Positions 24,769 through 33,504 of a stretch of 64,000 bases of DNA are shown one piece after another. Source of the stretch: DAOUEX01 sp034430235 (GTDB lineage: Bacteria; Chloroflexota; Anaerolineae; UBA2200); contig CAYZGO010000001.1 in NCBI GenBank assembly GCA_964478075.1, forward strand, positions 1 through 64,000, in the 5' to 3' direction. The position numbers were made by a program, and so were the translations under genes. A model generated the notes under the pieces. The model was not told the origin of the DNA. It worked only from the letters and a program-made list of their open reading frames with translations, and did not search any database. The first letter of the stretch is position 1, and each line of letters starts with the position of its first letter.

Positions 24769-26412
24769 TCAGGTCATCAAAGGTCCCTCGACAGGCAGGA
24801 TCACCGTGAATTGCGCCCCCTGCCCCTGCACACTCTGCACCTCAATCCTGCCACAGTGCTGCTGCACAATAGTATGGCAGATGTACAGGCCTAGTCCGGT
24901 GCCTTTGCCGGACTCTTTCGTGGTGAAGAACGGTTCAAACAGCCTGGGCATCAGCTCCTCTGCAATGCCCACGCCGTTGTCACGCACCGTCACGCGTACT
25001 GCCTTCTCTTCGTCGATCAGCGCAGAGGACAATTCGAGCACACCGTCGAAGCTGTCCCCCCTGTTCCCTACGGCCTGGACAGCATCCACAGCATTGAGCA
25101 GCAAGTTAGTCCACAGCGTACGCAAGTGACTCTCGCTGCCAGTCACCTGTGGCAGTCCGGCATCCAGTTTCTTGCGCAGACTAACTCCGCTCTCATCAAA
25201 GCAGTACTTGAGCAGGGACAATGACCACTCCAGGGTAGCGTTGATGTCTGTTGGGGCAAAGGTGTACTGCTCCCGACGAGAGTAGTCCAGCAGTGAGCGC
25301 AAGATACCTCTGGCCTTCTCACCGGCTTCCAGGATGGCGCCGCTCAGGACATAGGCTGAAGAACCACGCGACGAGCGCCGATGCAGCAGGGCCGCGTTGC
25401 CCAGGACCGTAGTCAATGGATTGCCCAGTTCGTGCGCCGCACCCGCTACCAGCTTACCAACAGCGGCCAGTTTTGCCGTCCGCGCTACTGCAGCTTCCAG
25501 CAGCCGTTGTTCTGTCACATCCCGTCCAAAGACCACTGCCCTGACCACAGTCCCATTCTCATCAAAGAGTGGATAAGTGTGTACCTCCCACTCACGCACC
25601 TTACCCCCTATAGAGAACTTGGGCAGGCGATGGGCACGCTTGCCGCTCTGGAAGGTCTTGCGCACCGGGCACGTTCCTGAACAGTCCCCAGCACTGGCCA
25701 GAAAACCGGTGTAGCATGGCTTGCCCAGGAGAGCATCCACAGGCATGCCTGCTGACCTAGCTGCAGCCAGGTTCGCGGCCACAATGCGCAACTCCCCATC
25801 CACGATGATCAGCACATCACCGATGCCATCGACTATAGCGCGTAGCGTATTGCGGCTCTCCTCAATCTGCTTCTCGTGCTCCAGCACGTCGGCATAGGCA
25901 CTGTTGAGTGCGTTGTAGAGGCGCGCGTTTTCGATCGCCTGCGCTACGGGCGTGGCGATGGAACCTAGCAACCGCAGGTCGTCCTTGCCAAAAACACCGC
26001 TCAACTTGTTCATGGCCTCGAGCACGCCGATCACGCGCTCTTTGACCAGCAACGGCACACCAATCATGTCCCGCGTGACCAGCCCCGTGCTGTGGTCAAT
26101 CTGCGGATAGAAGCGTGGGTCGCCCTGCACATCGTGTACCAACAGCGGTTTCTTCTCTCGCACCATCCACCCGGCCAGGCCCTGGTCAGCACTGAAGGAG
26201 AGCATCTTGACTTCTTCAGCCCCCTTGCCAAAGGAGACCTTGAAGCGTAACACCTTCTCCTCTTCGTCCAGCAGCATCAGAGAGCAGGCCTCGACGTTGA
26301 ACACATCCTTCACCTTCTGCATGATGTAAGCGAGGATGGCATCCAGATCAAGTGTCGAAGCGACTTTGGCCCCAAGCTCATTGAGTATAGCAAGTTCCTC
26401 GATTCTTTTCAT
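24769..26412 (-). CDS. Sensor histidine kinase with GAF and PAS domains
   Basis: Starting at ATG 26412 (GGCAGGAGCC), the product has 547 residues and no membrane segment, so it is a cytoplasmic sensor. The GAF domain spans roughly residues 1-165 (ACSLMLLDEEE ... DMIGVPLLVK). A PAS domain at about 180-300 contains CSGTCPVRKTF, a Cys-rich segment that could hold a ligand or metal. The phospho-acceptor H-box is AAHELGNPLTT. The ATPase has the N-box (NLLLNAVDAV), G1 (DNGVGI), F-box (FEPFFTTK) and G2 (GTGLGLYI). It follows the REC-cyclase gene by 124 bp and is probably its partner. Confidence 0.92.
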   Translation of the reverse strand: MKRIEELAILNELGAKVASTLDLDAILAYIMQKVKDVFNVEACSLMLLDEEEKVLRFKVSFGKGAEEVKMLSFSADQGLAGWMVREKKPLLVHDVQGDPRFYPQIDHSTGLVTRDMIGVPLLVKERVIGVLEAMNKLSGVFGKDDLRLLGSIATPVAQAIENARLYNALNSAYADVLEHEKQIEESRNTLRAIVDGIGDVLIIVDGELRIVAANLAAARSAGMPVDALLGKPCYTGFLASAGDCSGTCPVRKTFQSGKRAHRLPKFSIGGKVREWEVHTYPLFDENGTVVRAVVFGRDVTEQRLLEAAVARTAKLAAVGKLVAGAAHELGNPLTTVLGNAALLHRRSSRGSSAYVLSGAILEAGEKARGILRSLLDYSRREQYTFAPTDINATLEWSLSLLKYCFDESGVSLRKKLDAGLPQVTGSESHLRTLWTNLLLNAVDAVQAVGNRGDSFDGVLELSSALIDEEKAVRVTVRDNGVGIAEELMPRLFEPFFTTKESGKGTGLGLYICHTIVQQHCGRIEVQSVQGQGAQFTVILPVEGPLMT

Positions 26413-26536
26413 GGCTCCTGCCCTCCACTGCAACCATTCCCAAGCTTCGCCGGTTATCGTTCGGCTGCTATTAGCCGTCAATTGGCTGTTGGCGACAGCT
26501 CTGCTTGCAGACTTTCCTCCCTGAACTCGCTACTCG

Positions 26537-28135
26537 TCACTCGCTCTTCAGGCCGTGCACACCGTACAAGCCCATCGGTTCTGAAATGCCTTTCAAGTGT
26601 ACCGCGCCCAACTCCCGGTAGTGGACCAAGTCGCGCACCTGCTCAAAAGTGCCCTGGGTGATGATCAGGCGCAGACCCAGCTCTCGGGTCATAGCCTGGC
26701 TACGCGCCGCCAGGTTCAAGATGCGCCCGGCAGTCACCACAGCCCTACGGTCGCCGGAGCCAATACTGCCGATAACAACCGGCCCGCTGCTGACGCCTAT
26801 GCCAATGTCGAACGTCGGCAGGCCGCGTTCCAGCCACTCCGCACCCAACTCATCCAGACGCTCCAGCATCCGTAGGCCAGCGCTCACCGCCCGCAGTGCA
26901 TGGTTGTCCTGTCCGCTGGCGGGGTCAAAGCTGGCCAGGATTTCATCACCTGAGAGCTCATCCACCACACCCTGCTGTGCAGTGATGATCTCCACGGTAG
27001 CGGAGAAGTAACTGTGCAACACCTCGATGACATGACCGAGTTGCACGTGTTCCACCAAACTGCTAAAATCGCGCACATCCGCCAGCAGCACGGTCATCAT
27101 CCTGGCCTCACTCACAGCGCCAGGAGCGATGTGTCCATCAAGCACGGCCTGCACTGTCCGCGGAGACAGATAACGCTGCAGCGCCCGGCGTAGCTGCTCT
27201 TCTTTCACCACCCGCTTTAGCAATCTGGCGTTGGAGACCAAGATGGCAGCCTGGGCACCGAGCACTTTCAGCACTTCCATGTCACCTGACGAAAACACCC
27301 TTGTCTCGCCTCGCCTCGGCGTTCCCGTCTCCCTGCCCCCTGTCCTCGTGCCGCCAACCAGACCAGGAGATGCGCCCATCCCACGCCCAACACATAACAG
27401 ACCCACTGTCCGCTCTGGCAGCGCAAGGCGCGCCACAGCCAGGCAACTGAGATCAGCGCTTTTCAGTACCGCGCTCACGGCCGGATGCGATGCCTCATCA
27501 GCCCGAAACACGCTCGCCAACTCGTCCTCGCCAACTGCTTTCAGCAGCTCTGGCTTGCACTCGATCAATCGGCCGCAAGAGGCGCGCCGCTGCTCGCCTT
27601 CCCCGCCACCTGCGAAGAGTAGGACAGTGGCTCCGTCGCCCCTGGTCTGCTCCATAGCCACTTGGGCCACGTTCTGCAGCACGCTATCTATGTCCATGCT
27701 GGTAACGGTTGTGCTCAGGCGCGCCAACGGCGCCAGCGTCTCCAGTCGCCCCAGGTCTCTCTCACGTTCCCGCTTCGCCAGCGCCTCCCGTACAGCAGCC
27801 TCAAGTTCGTGCAGTCTGAAAGGTTTGACTACGAAACCGGAGAAACCGAGATTGACTGCCTCAACCGCGTTGTCCACTGTGGCATAGGCAGTCATTACCA
27901 CGCCCACCAAATCGGGCTGCAAGGCTTTGACAGCGCGAAACGTCTCCAGGCCGTTCATGCCGGGCATCATGATGTCTACCAGCAGCAGGTCGAAGGATTC
28001 CCGGCGCGCCAGGCCCACAGCCTCCTGGCCAGAGGTGGCCTCTGCCACCTCATAGCCGACCTGGCCCAGCACTCGCCCGCAGACGGTCCGCACGCCCACT
28101 TCGTCGTCAACTACCAACACCCTGCCCAGGGGCAC
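26537..28135 (-). CDS. Response regulator with GAF-like domain and class III adenylate/guanylate cyclase
   Basis: The 532-residue product starts at GTG 28135. Residues 1-125 are a receiver domain: VDDE, the phospho-acceptor in LLVDIMMPGMNG, and the Lys in VVKPF. A GAF-like region follows (about 150-320). The C-terminal ~190 residues are a class III cyclase domain, with metal ligands in LLADVRDFSSL and DELSGDEILASF. The later residues needed for purine choice and transition-state binding are less clear, so activity and product are uncertain. With the kinase downstream it would link phosphorylation to cyclic-nucleotide output. A promoter lies just upstream. Confidence 0.88.
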   Translation of the reverse strand: MPLGRVLVVDDEVGVRTVCGRVLGQVGYEVAEATSGQEAVGLARRESFDLLLVDIMMPGMNGLETFRAVKALQPDLVGVVMTAYATVDNAVEAVNLGFSGFVVKPFRLHELEAAVREALAKRERERDLGRLETLAPLARLSTTVTSMDIDSVLQNVAQVAMEQTRGDGATVLLFAGGGEGEQRRASCGRLIECKPELLKAVGEDELASVFRADEASHPAVSAVLKSADLSCLAVARLALPERTVGLLCVGRGMGASPGLVGGTRTGGRETGTPRRGETRVFSSGDMEVLKVLGAQAAILVSNARLLKRVVKEEQLRRALQRYLSPRTVQAVLDGHIAPGAVSEARMMTVLLADVRDFSSLVEHVQLGHVIEVLHSYFSATVEIITAQQGVVDELSGDEILASFDPASGQDNHALRAVSAGLRMLERLDELGAEWLERGLPTFDIGIGVSSGPVVIGSIGSGDRRAVVTAGRILNLAARSQAMTRELGLRLIITQGTFEQVRDLVHYRELGAVHLKGISEPMGLYGVHGLKSE

Positions 28136-28168
28136 TTGTCACCGCCATGTCACAAATTCGACATACCT

Positions 28169-28197
28169 ATTATACCACAAAAGAGCGTGATTTGCAA
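28169..28197 (-). promoter_or_regulatory. Promoter of the cyclase-kinase operon
   Basis: On the minus strand TTGCAA (28192-28197), a 17-bp spacer ending TTGTGG, and TATAAT (28169-28174), about 34 bp before the GTG start. Confidence 0.75.
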
Positions 28198-28720
28198 TGC
28201 GGACCACATCGCTGCGTGGTCTCCGGCTTCCCCCTTCGCGGATATCGCAGGGACTGTCCCCAGTCACCAAAGGCAACCCCAAGAACCGCCAAAGAAAAGG
28301 CTTCGCGGTCAATGCCCAACTCAGTATGTCATCTCAGATGGCGTGCCTGGCCGATCTGCGATACGGATAAGAATGCCTTCTCTCTACCACACGTGATTTG
28401 CAGGGAAAGCGAAAGGCCGCTAGAATAGCGTAATCGTCTATGCTGTTGCGACGCCAACATACACACGAACAATGACATCCGTTCCCTCACCCACGCCGAC
28501 ATAGAGCAACTGGCTCCGGGCTTTGCCTGCCCCTGATTGTCAAGCCATGACCACCAATTCAATGCAGAGAGGCAACGTCTCCACACTACCATCCTGCAGA
28601 TAGCAGGCTGCGCCCCTCGCGCTACGTCCCTAGCGCAGTCTAGGGCCGAAGCTCTCGCCGAAGGCGACGGGTAGCATCCCGGAGCCCCGTCAAGCGGTCG
28701 CCCGTCGCCCGTCGCCCGTA
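28198..28720. other. Intergenic region
   Basis: No gene is visible in these ~520 bp. The last part (about 28674-28720, ccggagccccgtcaagcgg then repeated cgtcgcc) resembles 3461-3527 and leads into the repeats at 28721. Confidence 0.5.
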
Positions 28721-28812
28721 GGGCATGCAAAGCGAGGGCATGCAAAGCGAGGGCATGCAGAGCACGAACCATCGCCTTTGGCCTTGGCCTGGCGCCAAGA
28801 TCTACGACGAGA
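28721..28812. repeat. 15-bp tandem repeat joined to dispersed repeat family A, copy 3
   Basis: Three units of gggcatgcaaagcga (28721-28765) run straight into an inverted family A copy (28765-28812, ending gacgagac). After it comes gcgaagcggaatgggcacgc, which recurs near 34641-34660. The order of modules differs from the 3.3-3.6 kb locus, so the repeat blocks are mosaic. Confidence 0.8.
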
Positions 28813-28909
28813 CAGGCGGCGAAGCGGAATGGGCACGCCCGGCCAGCTATTCTCAAGTAGACCAAATATACACAGGAAGTCGTCTTGCTTTTCACAAAGG
28901 GAGCGAACC

Positions 28910-29764
28910 ATGACCCAACGGGTTAGGACCGCTTGCCTGTTGTCAGCTCTTCTGGTACTGGCAACTGCATGTGTCACTCTCCCCACGCCTAGGCCAGGAC
29001 GTGTGACAGCGCAAGTACTGCGCGTGATAGACGGGGATACGATTGAAGTCAGCATAAGCAGGCAAGCGTACAAGGTGCGCTACATCGGCATTGACACGCC
29101 CGAAACAAAGCACCCTACCAAGGGCATCGAGCCCTTTGGACCCGAAGCGGCAGCGAAGAATGAAGCGCTTGTTGGCGGCAAGGTTGTCGAGTTGGAGAAG
29201 GATGTCTCAGAGACCGACAAATACGGGCGCCTGCTGCGCTACGTTTGGATTGGTGATCTGATGGTCAACGCAGAGCTGGTCCGCCTGGGCTATGCTCAGA
29301 TTTCAACGTACCCGCCGGACGTCAAGTACCAGGATCGGTTTCTGCGGCTTCAGCGAGAAGCGAGGCAAGACTGTAGGGGGCTGTGGGCCATTGCAGCTCA
29401 GGAATGCGCTCTACCGGCACCAACCCGGGCGCCAGGCGAAGCAGACGTCATGATCCGCTACATCTTCTACGATGGTATCGTGCCAGGAGTCGAAAGTGAT
29501 GAGTACGTAGAGATTGCTAACCAGGGCCCAGCTTCAGTGCACCTTGCAGGCTGGCAACTGAATGCTGGCACCCCCGGCGAGGATTTCGTCTTTCCCGATA
29601 CGGTGCTGCAACCAGAGCAGATCCTCCGCGTGTACACCAATGAACTTCACCCCGAGACAGGAGGGTTCAGCTTCGGCATTGCCCATGCGATATGGAACAA
29701 TAAAGGGGACTGTGGCTATCTGCACGACGCAGATGATAGGCTGGTATCAGAGTACTGCTACTGA
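28910..29764 (+). CDS. Thermonuclease (SNase) lipoprotein with C-terminal lamin-tail domain
   Basis: The 284-residue product has a lipoprotein signal (LLVLATAC, Cys near residue 21) and so is probably anchored outside the membrane. Residues ~30-165 are a staphylococcal-nuclease domain with catalytic pattern RVIDGDTIEV, VRYIGIDTPE and DKYGRLLRYVW. The last ~105 residues look like a lamin-tail domain (DEYVEIANQG, then LAGWQLNAG), which often serves to bind surfaces or DNA. It would degrade extracellular DNA for nutrition or defence. The ATG at 28910 follows AAAGGGAGCGAACC. An in-frame extension upstream reads through repeat DNA and is not used. Confidence 0.9.
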   Translation: MTQRVRTACLLSALLVLATACVTLPTPRPGRVTAQVLRVIDGDTIEVSISRQAYKVRYIGIDTPETKHPTKGIEPFGPEAAAKNEALVGGKVVELEKDVSETDKYGRLLRYVWIGDLMVNAELVRLGYAQISTYPPDVKYQDRFLRLQREARQDCRGLWAIAAQECALPAPTRAPGEADVMIRYIFYDGIVPGVESDEYVEIANQGPASVHLAGWQLNAGTPGEDFVFPDTVLQPEQILRVYTNELHPETGGFSFGIAHAIWNNKGDCGYLHDADDRLVSEYCY

Positions 29765-29971
29765 CGACTGCCAAACGTGACGGGCCCTTTCAGTTAGCAC
29801 AAGTGACCAGCCGATTACGTCAGCTTGCACGGTCCGTTATGTCCCGAGTCTTGCATTCCGAGTATAACCCGTCCATAGTGTTCCACGGAGTTATGTAAGC
29901 ACCCATTGGCAGAAAGAACGTCAAGACGCTGCATGGCAGTTCAGCTCATCGTCACACCGGCAAAGAACGCA

Positions 29972-30964
29972 TCACACGCTCTGAATCCTCTCCTTCAAGC
30001 GAGTGAGGCGAACCTCAGCTTGGTCACGGGTGTAGCGGGTGGCATAGAGCGCCCCGAACCCTTCTAGCACAAAGGAAGCAGAGATTGCCCCGTAACAGCC
30101 GGCCAGAGCCGGATTCCGGGTCTCTTCGTAGCCTACCATGAACCCTCCACAATAAGCGTCGCCAGCTCCCGTGACGTCAACAACGCGTGTTGGGTAAGCA
30201 GGGACCAACCAACGACTTTCCGAGTGGCAATCATAAATCAGGGAGCCCTTGCTCCCCACCTTGATGACTACTACCGCGGGCCCAGCCTCAGCAAACTGAC
30301 ATGCGACCTGCCATAGATCCTTCTCACCCACAATGGACCCTACTTCTTGTTCGCTGGGTAAGAACACGTCCACGTGGCGCAAAAGGGCGAATACCTGGTC
30401 CCCGAGCGCAGGCTTCATATACCTCTCCCCTGGATCCAGGCTGACACGGATCCCCAGCTCACCAAGGGCAGGCGCCAAGGCACGATGGGAGACCAATCTG
30501 GTAGGAGCGAGATGCGCTGCCTTCACCTCGAGATACGACAAGGGCAGATCAGCAGGGCGCAGCGAAAGAGGCATGAAATCCTGACTGTCATGCCCAGGTG
30601 TCGAGTGGACATAGCCTACCAGATCCTCAGGGAGTGAGAGCCCCAGCTTGGCAAAGTGACGCGCTGGGTCTGTGTCATCCCGCGTCTCCACGTCAAGGTA
30701 GGCGTAGAAAGTGCGCATGTCATGCCAGCCAGGGATGCGCTTCACCCCTTGGGTGCAGATGCCCGCCGCCTTCAGTTGGTCCAACCACTGTTCAGGGCAA
30801 TTCTTTCCCACTCGCGCCAGAATTCCTAGCTCGCAATCCCAGATTCTGGCCCCCACCGCAGAGTAGACAGCACTGCCTCCCATCTCCTTCAAGTGGACCT
30901 GCCGATCGGCGCTTATGACATAGTCCATTCGCAACCCGCCGGCCGTAAAATGCTGGAGTGCCAT
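29972..30964 (-). CDS. PfkB-family sugar kinase, probable pseudouridine kinase
   Basis: The 330-residue product has the PfkB C-terminal signature DVTGAGDAYCGGF with the catalytic Asp, and an N-terminal glycine pair (KEMGGSAVYSA) that positions the sugar. Family members phosphorylate the 5' or 6' hydroxyl of sugars or nucleosides using ATP. The gene starts 7 bp after the pseudouridine-5'-phosphate glycosidase gene, and PsuK-PsuG pairs are the usual arrangement, so pseudouridine is the likely substrate. Sequence alone does not fix the substrate; ribokinase-like specificity remains possible. A second in-frame start (MDYVISADRQ) lies 12 codons in. Confidence 0.75.
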   Translation of the reverse strand: MALQHFTAGGLRMDYVISADRQVHLKEMGGSAVYSAVGARIWDCELGILARVGKNCPEQWLDQLKAAGICTQGVKRIPGWHDMRTFYAYLDVETRDDTDPARHFAKLGLSLPEDLVGYVHSTPGHDSQDFMPLSLRPADLPLSYLEVKAAHLAPTRLVSHRALAPALGELGIRVSLDPGERYMKPALGDQVFALLRHVDVFLPSEQEVGSIVGEKDLWQVACQFAEAGPAVVVIKVGSKGSLIYDCHSESRWLVPAYPTRVVDVTGAGDAYCGGFMVGYEETRNPALAGCYGAISASFVLEGFGALYATRYTRDQAEVRLTRLKERIQSV

Positions 30965-30971
30965 CGCTAAG

Positions 30972-31922
30972 CTACGCCTTCTGTTTCAGTGCACTCAGTG
31001 TCTCAGCGCTTCGAGATTCAGTGACCCCAGTCATTGCAAAACACCGTGCGATGCGGGCAGCTACTCGCGCGTTATTGACCAGCAGACTCAAGTTGGCCTG
31101 TCTGCTGCGGCCACCTGTCAGCTCGGCAATGCTACCCAGCAGAAAGGGCGTCACTGCTTGCCCGCGCACACCCCTTTCGTCTGCCAGACGGATCGCCTGC
31201 GCGATGGCTGCTTCGGCCTCCTCACGCGGTAGTTCATCCCTCACCGGCACAGGCACCACCACGAGCAACGCGGCTTTTAATCCTGAATCACTCCGTGCCC
31301 GATCAATGGCCACTACCTCCTCCGGTCCATCGACGCGGATGTCCGCTGGCAGTCCGCTGTCCCGCGAAAAGAAGGCGGGGAAGTGCTCGGTCTCGTAGCC
31401 TAGGACAGGCACCCCTAGCGTTTCCAGGCGCTCACGAGTGGCCTCCAGGTCTAGAAGCGCCTTCGCCCCAGAGCAGACCACCACCATGGGCGTACGGGCC
31501 AGCTCCTCCAGATCCGCCGAGACATCGAAGGGGTGACCACGGTGGACTCCTCCGATACCACCGCTGGCAAAGACACGGATACCTGCCTGATTAGCCAACA
31601 CCATGGTCCCACAGACAGTTGTAGCCCCATCCAGCCCTTTTGCTACAACAATAGCCAGGTCGCGCCGACTGCACTTGCGCGCACTCTTGCTCTGTGCCAG
31701 GTACTCCATCTGAGCGTTGTCCAGCCCTATGACGGGCTCACCACTCAGGACAGCAACGGTGGCTGGGACCACGCCCTCGTCACGAACGGCCTGCTCCATC
31801 GCTCGGGCCACCTGAAGGTTCTCGGGAAAATGCCGGCCCCCGTAGCTAATGAGATTGGATTCAAGCGCCACAACCGCCTTATTCATTTCCAGGGCCCGCT
31901 TCACATCAGCACGTACCCGCAT
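30972..31922 (-). CDS. psuG: Pseudouridine-5'-phosphate glycosidase (PsuG)
   Basis: The 316-residue product splits the C-C bond of pseudouridine 5'-phosphate to uracil and ribose 5-phosphate. The family signatures are all present: VALESNLISYGGRHFPEN near residue 17, the SRRDLAIVVAKGLDGATTV region near 86, FASGGIGGVHRG near 116, and DVSADLEEL. VVCSGAKALLDLEATRERLE follows, and later NNARVAARIA. Length is normal (about 305-320). The ATG follows TTGAGGAGGAAGCT. It is the first gene of a two-gene operon with the kinase. The pair would salvage pseudouridine released from RNA turnover or taken up from outside. Confidence 0.93.
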   Translation of the reverse strand: MRVRADVKRALEMNKAVVALESNLISYGGRHFPENLQVARAMEQAVRDEGVVPATVAVLSGEPVIGLDNAQMEYLAQSKSARKCSRRDLAIVVAKGLDGATTVCGTMVLANQAGIRVFASGGIGGVHRGHPFDVSADLEELARTPMVVVCSGAKALLDLEATRERLETLGVPVLGYETEHFPAFFSRDSGLPADIRVDGPEEVVAIDRARSDSGLKAALLVVVPVPVRDELPREEAEAAIAQAIRLADERGVRGQAVTPFLLGSIAELTGGRSRQANLSLLVNNARVAARIARCFAMTGVTESRSAETLSALKQKA

Positions 31923-32171
31923 AGCTTCCTCCTCAAGATGAGAATTACTGCTTGGTGCATCAGTTGCTAAACCTCACTGGTCGGATTACCGTATGAAAAG
32001 GGGTGCTTGAGTTTAGCGCTTGACGCAGTACCCTGTAAGTAGCAGGCCTGGCTCCTCGCCAGATCGCTACTCCAGCTCAGCAAACGCAGCTCCTCGCGGA
32101 GCATCCTGAAGCGCCGCGTAAGGGCACGCTGCCGGTTCGCGCAGCACCGTTACATGCCCAGGCACCGGCAT

Positions 32172-32705
32172 TCATGCCGTGCCGTGCATCCTCAGCAAGA
32201 GCAGCAGCCCAGCAACTGCCAAGCCCGTAACCCATCCACCGACGACATCCGAGGCCAGATGTAATGCCAGCGCCACGCGGCTGAGCCCCACCAGCAGCGC
32301 CCACAAGGAAAGAGCCCCCCTGGCCCACGGCGGCATCAGTGGCCCCAGCAATGCCACCAGACAGGCCGCACGCCCAGCGTGTCCAGAAGGGAAAGCGTGT
32401 CGGTCGAGGGAGGTGTAGAATTGAAGCCTGGCTCCCGACGGTCTCTGGCGACGGAACACCCACTTGAGCACCCCCGTCGCCAGCCCTGTCGCCAGCGTGC
32501 CTGCCAGCATGCGGCTGCCCAGCTCCCTCCAGGTGTCACCACCCCAAAGGATCGCTGCCGCCGCCATTCCCAGCCACAATACACTGTCGCCGCTGTGCGT
32601 TACGACCGAAGCCAGCGCCCTCAGTAAACGCGCCCGGCCCACAAGCGTGACCAGGCGCGTGGAAATCATCTGATCCCAGGCCCGCAGCGTATCCAAGATT
32701 ACCAT
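32172..32705 (-). CDS. PAP2-family membrane phosphatase
   Basis: The 177-residue product has the three phosphatase motifs in order: KWVFRRQRP (K-x6-RP), FPSGHAGR (PSGH) and SRVALALHLASDVVGG (SR-x5-H-x3-D). Five hydrophobic segments surround them. Such enzymes dephosphorylate membrane lipids such as phosphatidic acid or undecaprenyl diphosphate at the outer face. Its start lies within the end of the upstream nucleotidyltransferase gene, so the two are translationally coupled, which suggests a shared lipid-linked pathway. It is the last gene of a three-gene operon. Confidence 0.92.
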   Translation of the reverse strand: MVILDTLRAWDQMISTRLVTLVGRARLLRALASVVTHSGDSVLWLGMAAAAILWGGDTWRELGSRMLAGTLATGLATGVLKWVFRRQRPSGARLQFYTSLDRHAFPSGHAGRAACLVALLGPLMPPWARGALSLWALLVGLSRVALALHLASDVVGGWVTGLAVAGLLLLLRMHGTA

Positions 32706-33493
32706 ACCACGCGGGACTCCAATTCGGACCGAACGATCTCCAACTGAAAGGGCTTATCCACGTCCATGCCGATCTCGGCATACGGGCAGATAATGGCCCG
32801 CCCACGAATGCCCAGCACTTCACTTACGCGGGCCTCAGCACCGGAAAGGCTCAACCGACCAAGCAGAAAGCGCGTCAGGGGCCGCACCCCGAACATGCGC
32901 GCCTGCTTCAATACGTGCTTGCGTTCTCCAGCCAACGCCCGAACCAGATTCAGGTCTGCGTGCATGGCGGACGGGCGAAGCAGCGACAAATCGCCACCGG
33001 CAAAGGCTCCCTCGCGCAGGCCGGCGAAAGTACGCCGTGCATTGGGGAATCGCCGCTCAATCACCGAGCGTTCAACGATAGAGTAATAGAAATCGTGGTC
33101 GCTCTCCAGACAGGACTCGACAAAAGCATCCACCACCTTGGGGGTAATGAGCGGAATATCGGCGCTGCTGCACAGCATGGCTTCGGTCTCGGGCCAGCGG
33201 TCAAAGATGTATCGCACGGCGGCCTCAAGGTTGTCAACGATGCCACCAGTGGTCGGAAGATAGTCAATAGGCACGGAGCTCTCAATTGCCAGTGGCTCGT
33301 CCAAGCCCACGATGGCCAGGTGTTGCACGTAACGCGAGCAGCTCAGAGCGGCAATGACGTAGGCGATCATGGGCTTGCCGGCAATGGGGATCAATGCTTT
33401 GGGGCCACCCCCAGTGTATTCGGCCAGAGGATTGTCGTCCTCAGGTGACCAGCCGGCCAAGACAGCTGCCGAGATAGGAGGATAACCTGCCAT
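32699..33493 (-). CDS. MobA-like nucleotidyltransferase
   Basis: From ATG 33493 (ribosome site GAGGGGAATATCC) the product has 264 residues. The N-terminus AAVLAGWSPEDDNPLAEYTG-like, followed by KALIPIAGKPMIAYV, is the nucleotide-binding P-loop-like signature of this family. SSADIPLITPKVVDAF is the metal-binding motif. Such proteins transfer a nucleotide (CTP or GTP derived) onto a phosphorylated sugar, alcohol or cofactor. The substrate is not clear here. It is coupled by overlap to the PAP2 gene and follows the unknown gene at 33505 by 11 bp, so a lipid- or polyol-phosphate pathway is plausible. Confidence 0.8.
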   Translation of the reverse strand: MAGYPPISAAVLAGWSPEDDNPLAEYTGGGPKALIPIAGKPMIAYVIAALSCSRYVQHLAIVGLDEPLAIESSVPIDYLPTTGGIVDNLEAAVRYIFDRWPETEAMLCSSADIPLITPKVVDAFVESCLESDHDFYYSIVERSVIERRFPNARRTFAGLREGAFAGGDLSLLRPSAMHADLNLVRALAGERKHVLKQARMFGVRPLTRFLLGRLSLSGAEARVSEVLGIRGRAIICPYAEIGMDVDKPFQLEIVRSELESRVVW

Positions 33494-33504
33494 GGATATT
33501 CCCC

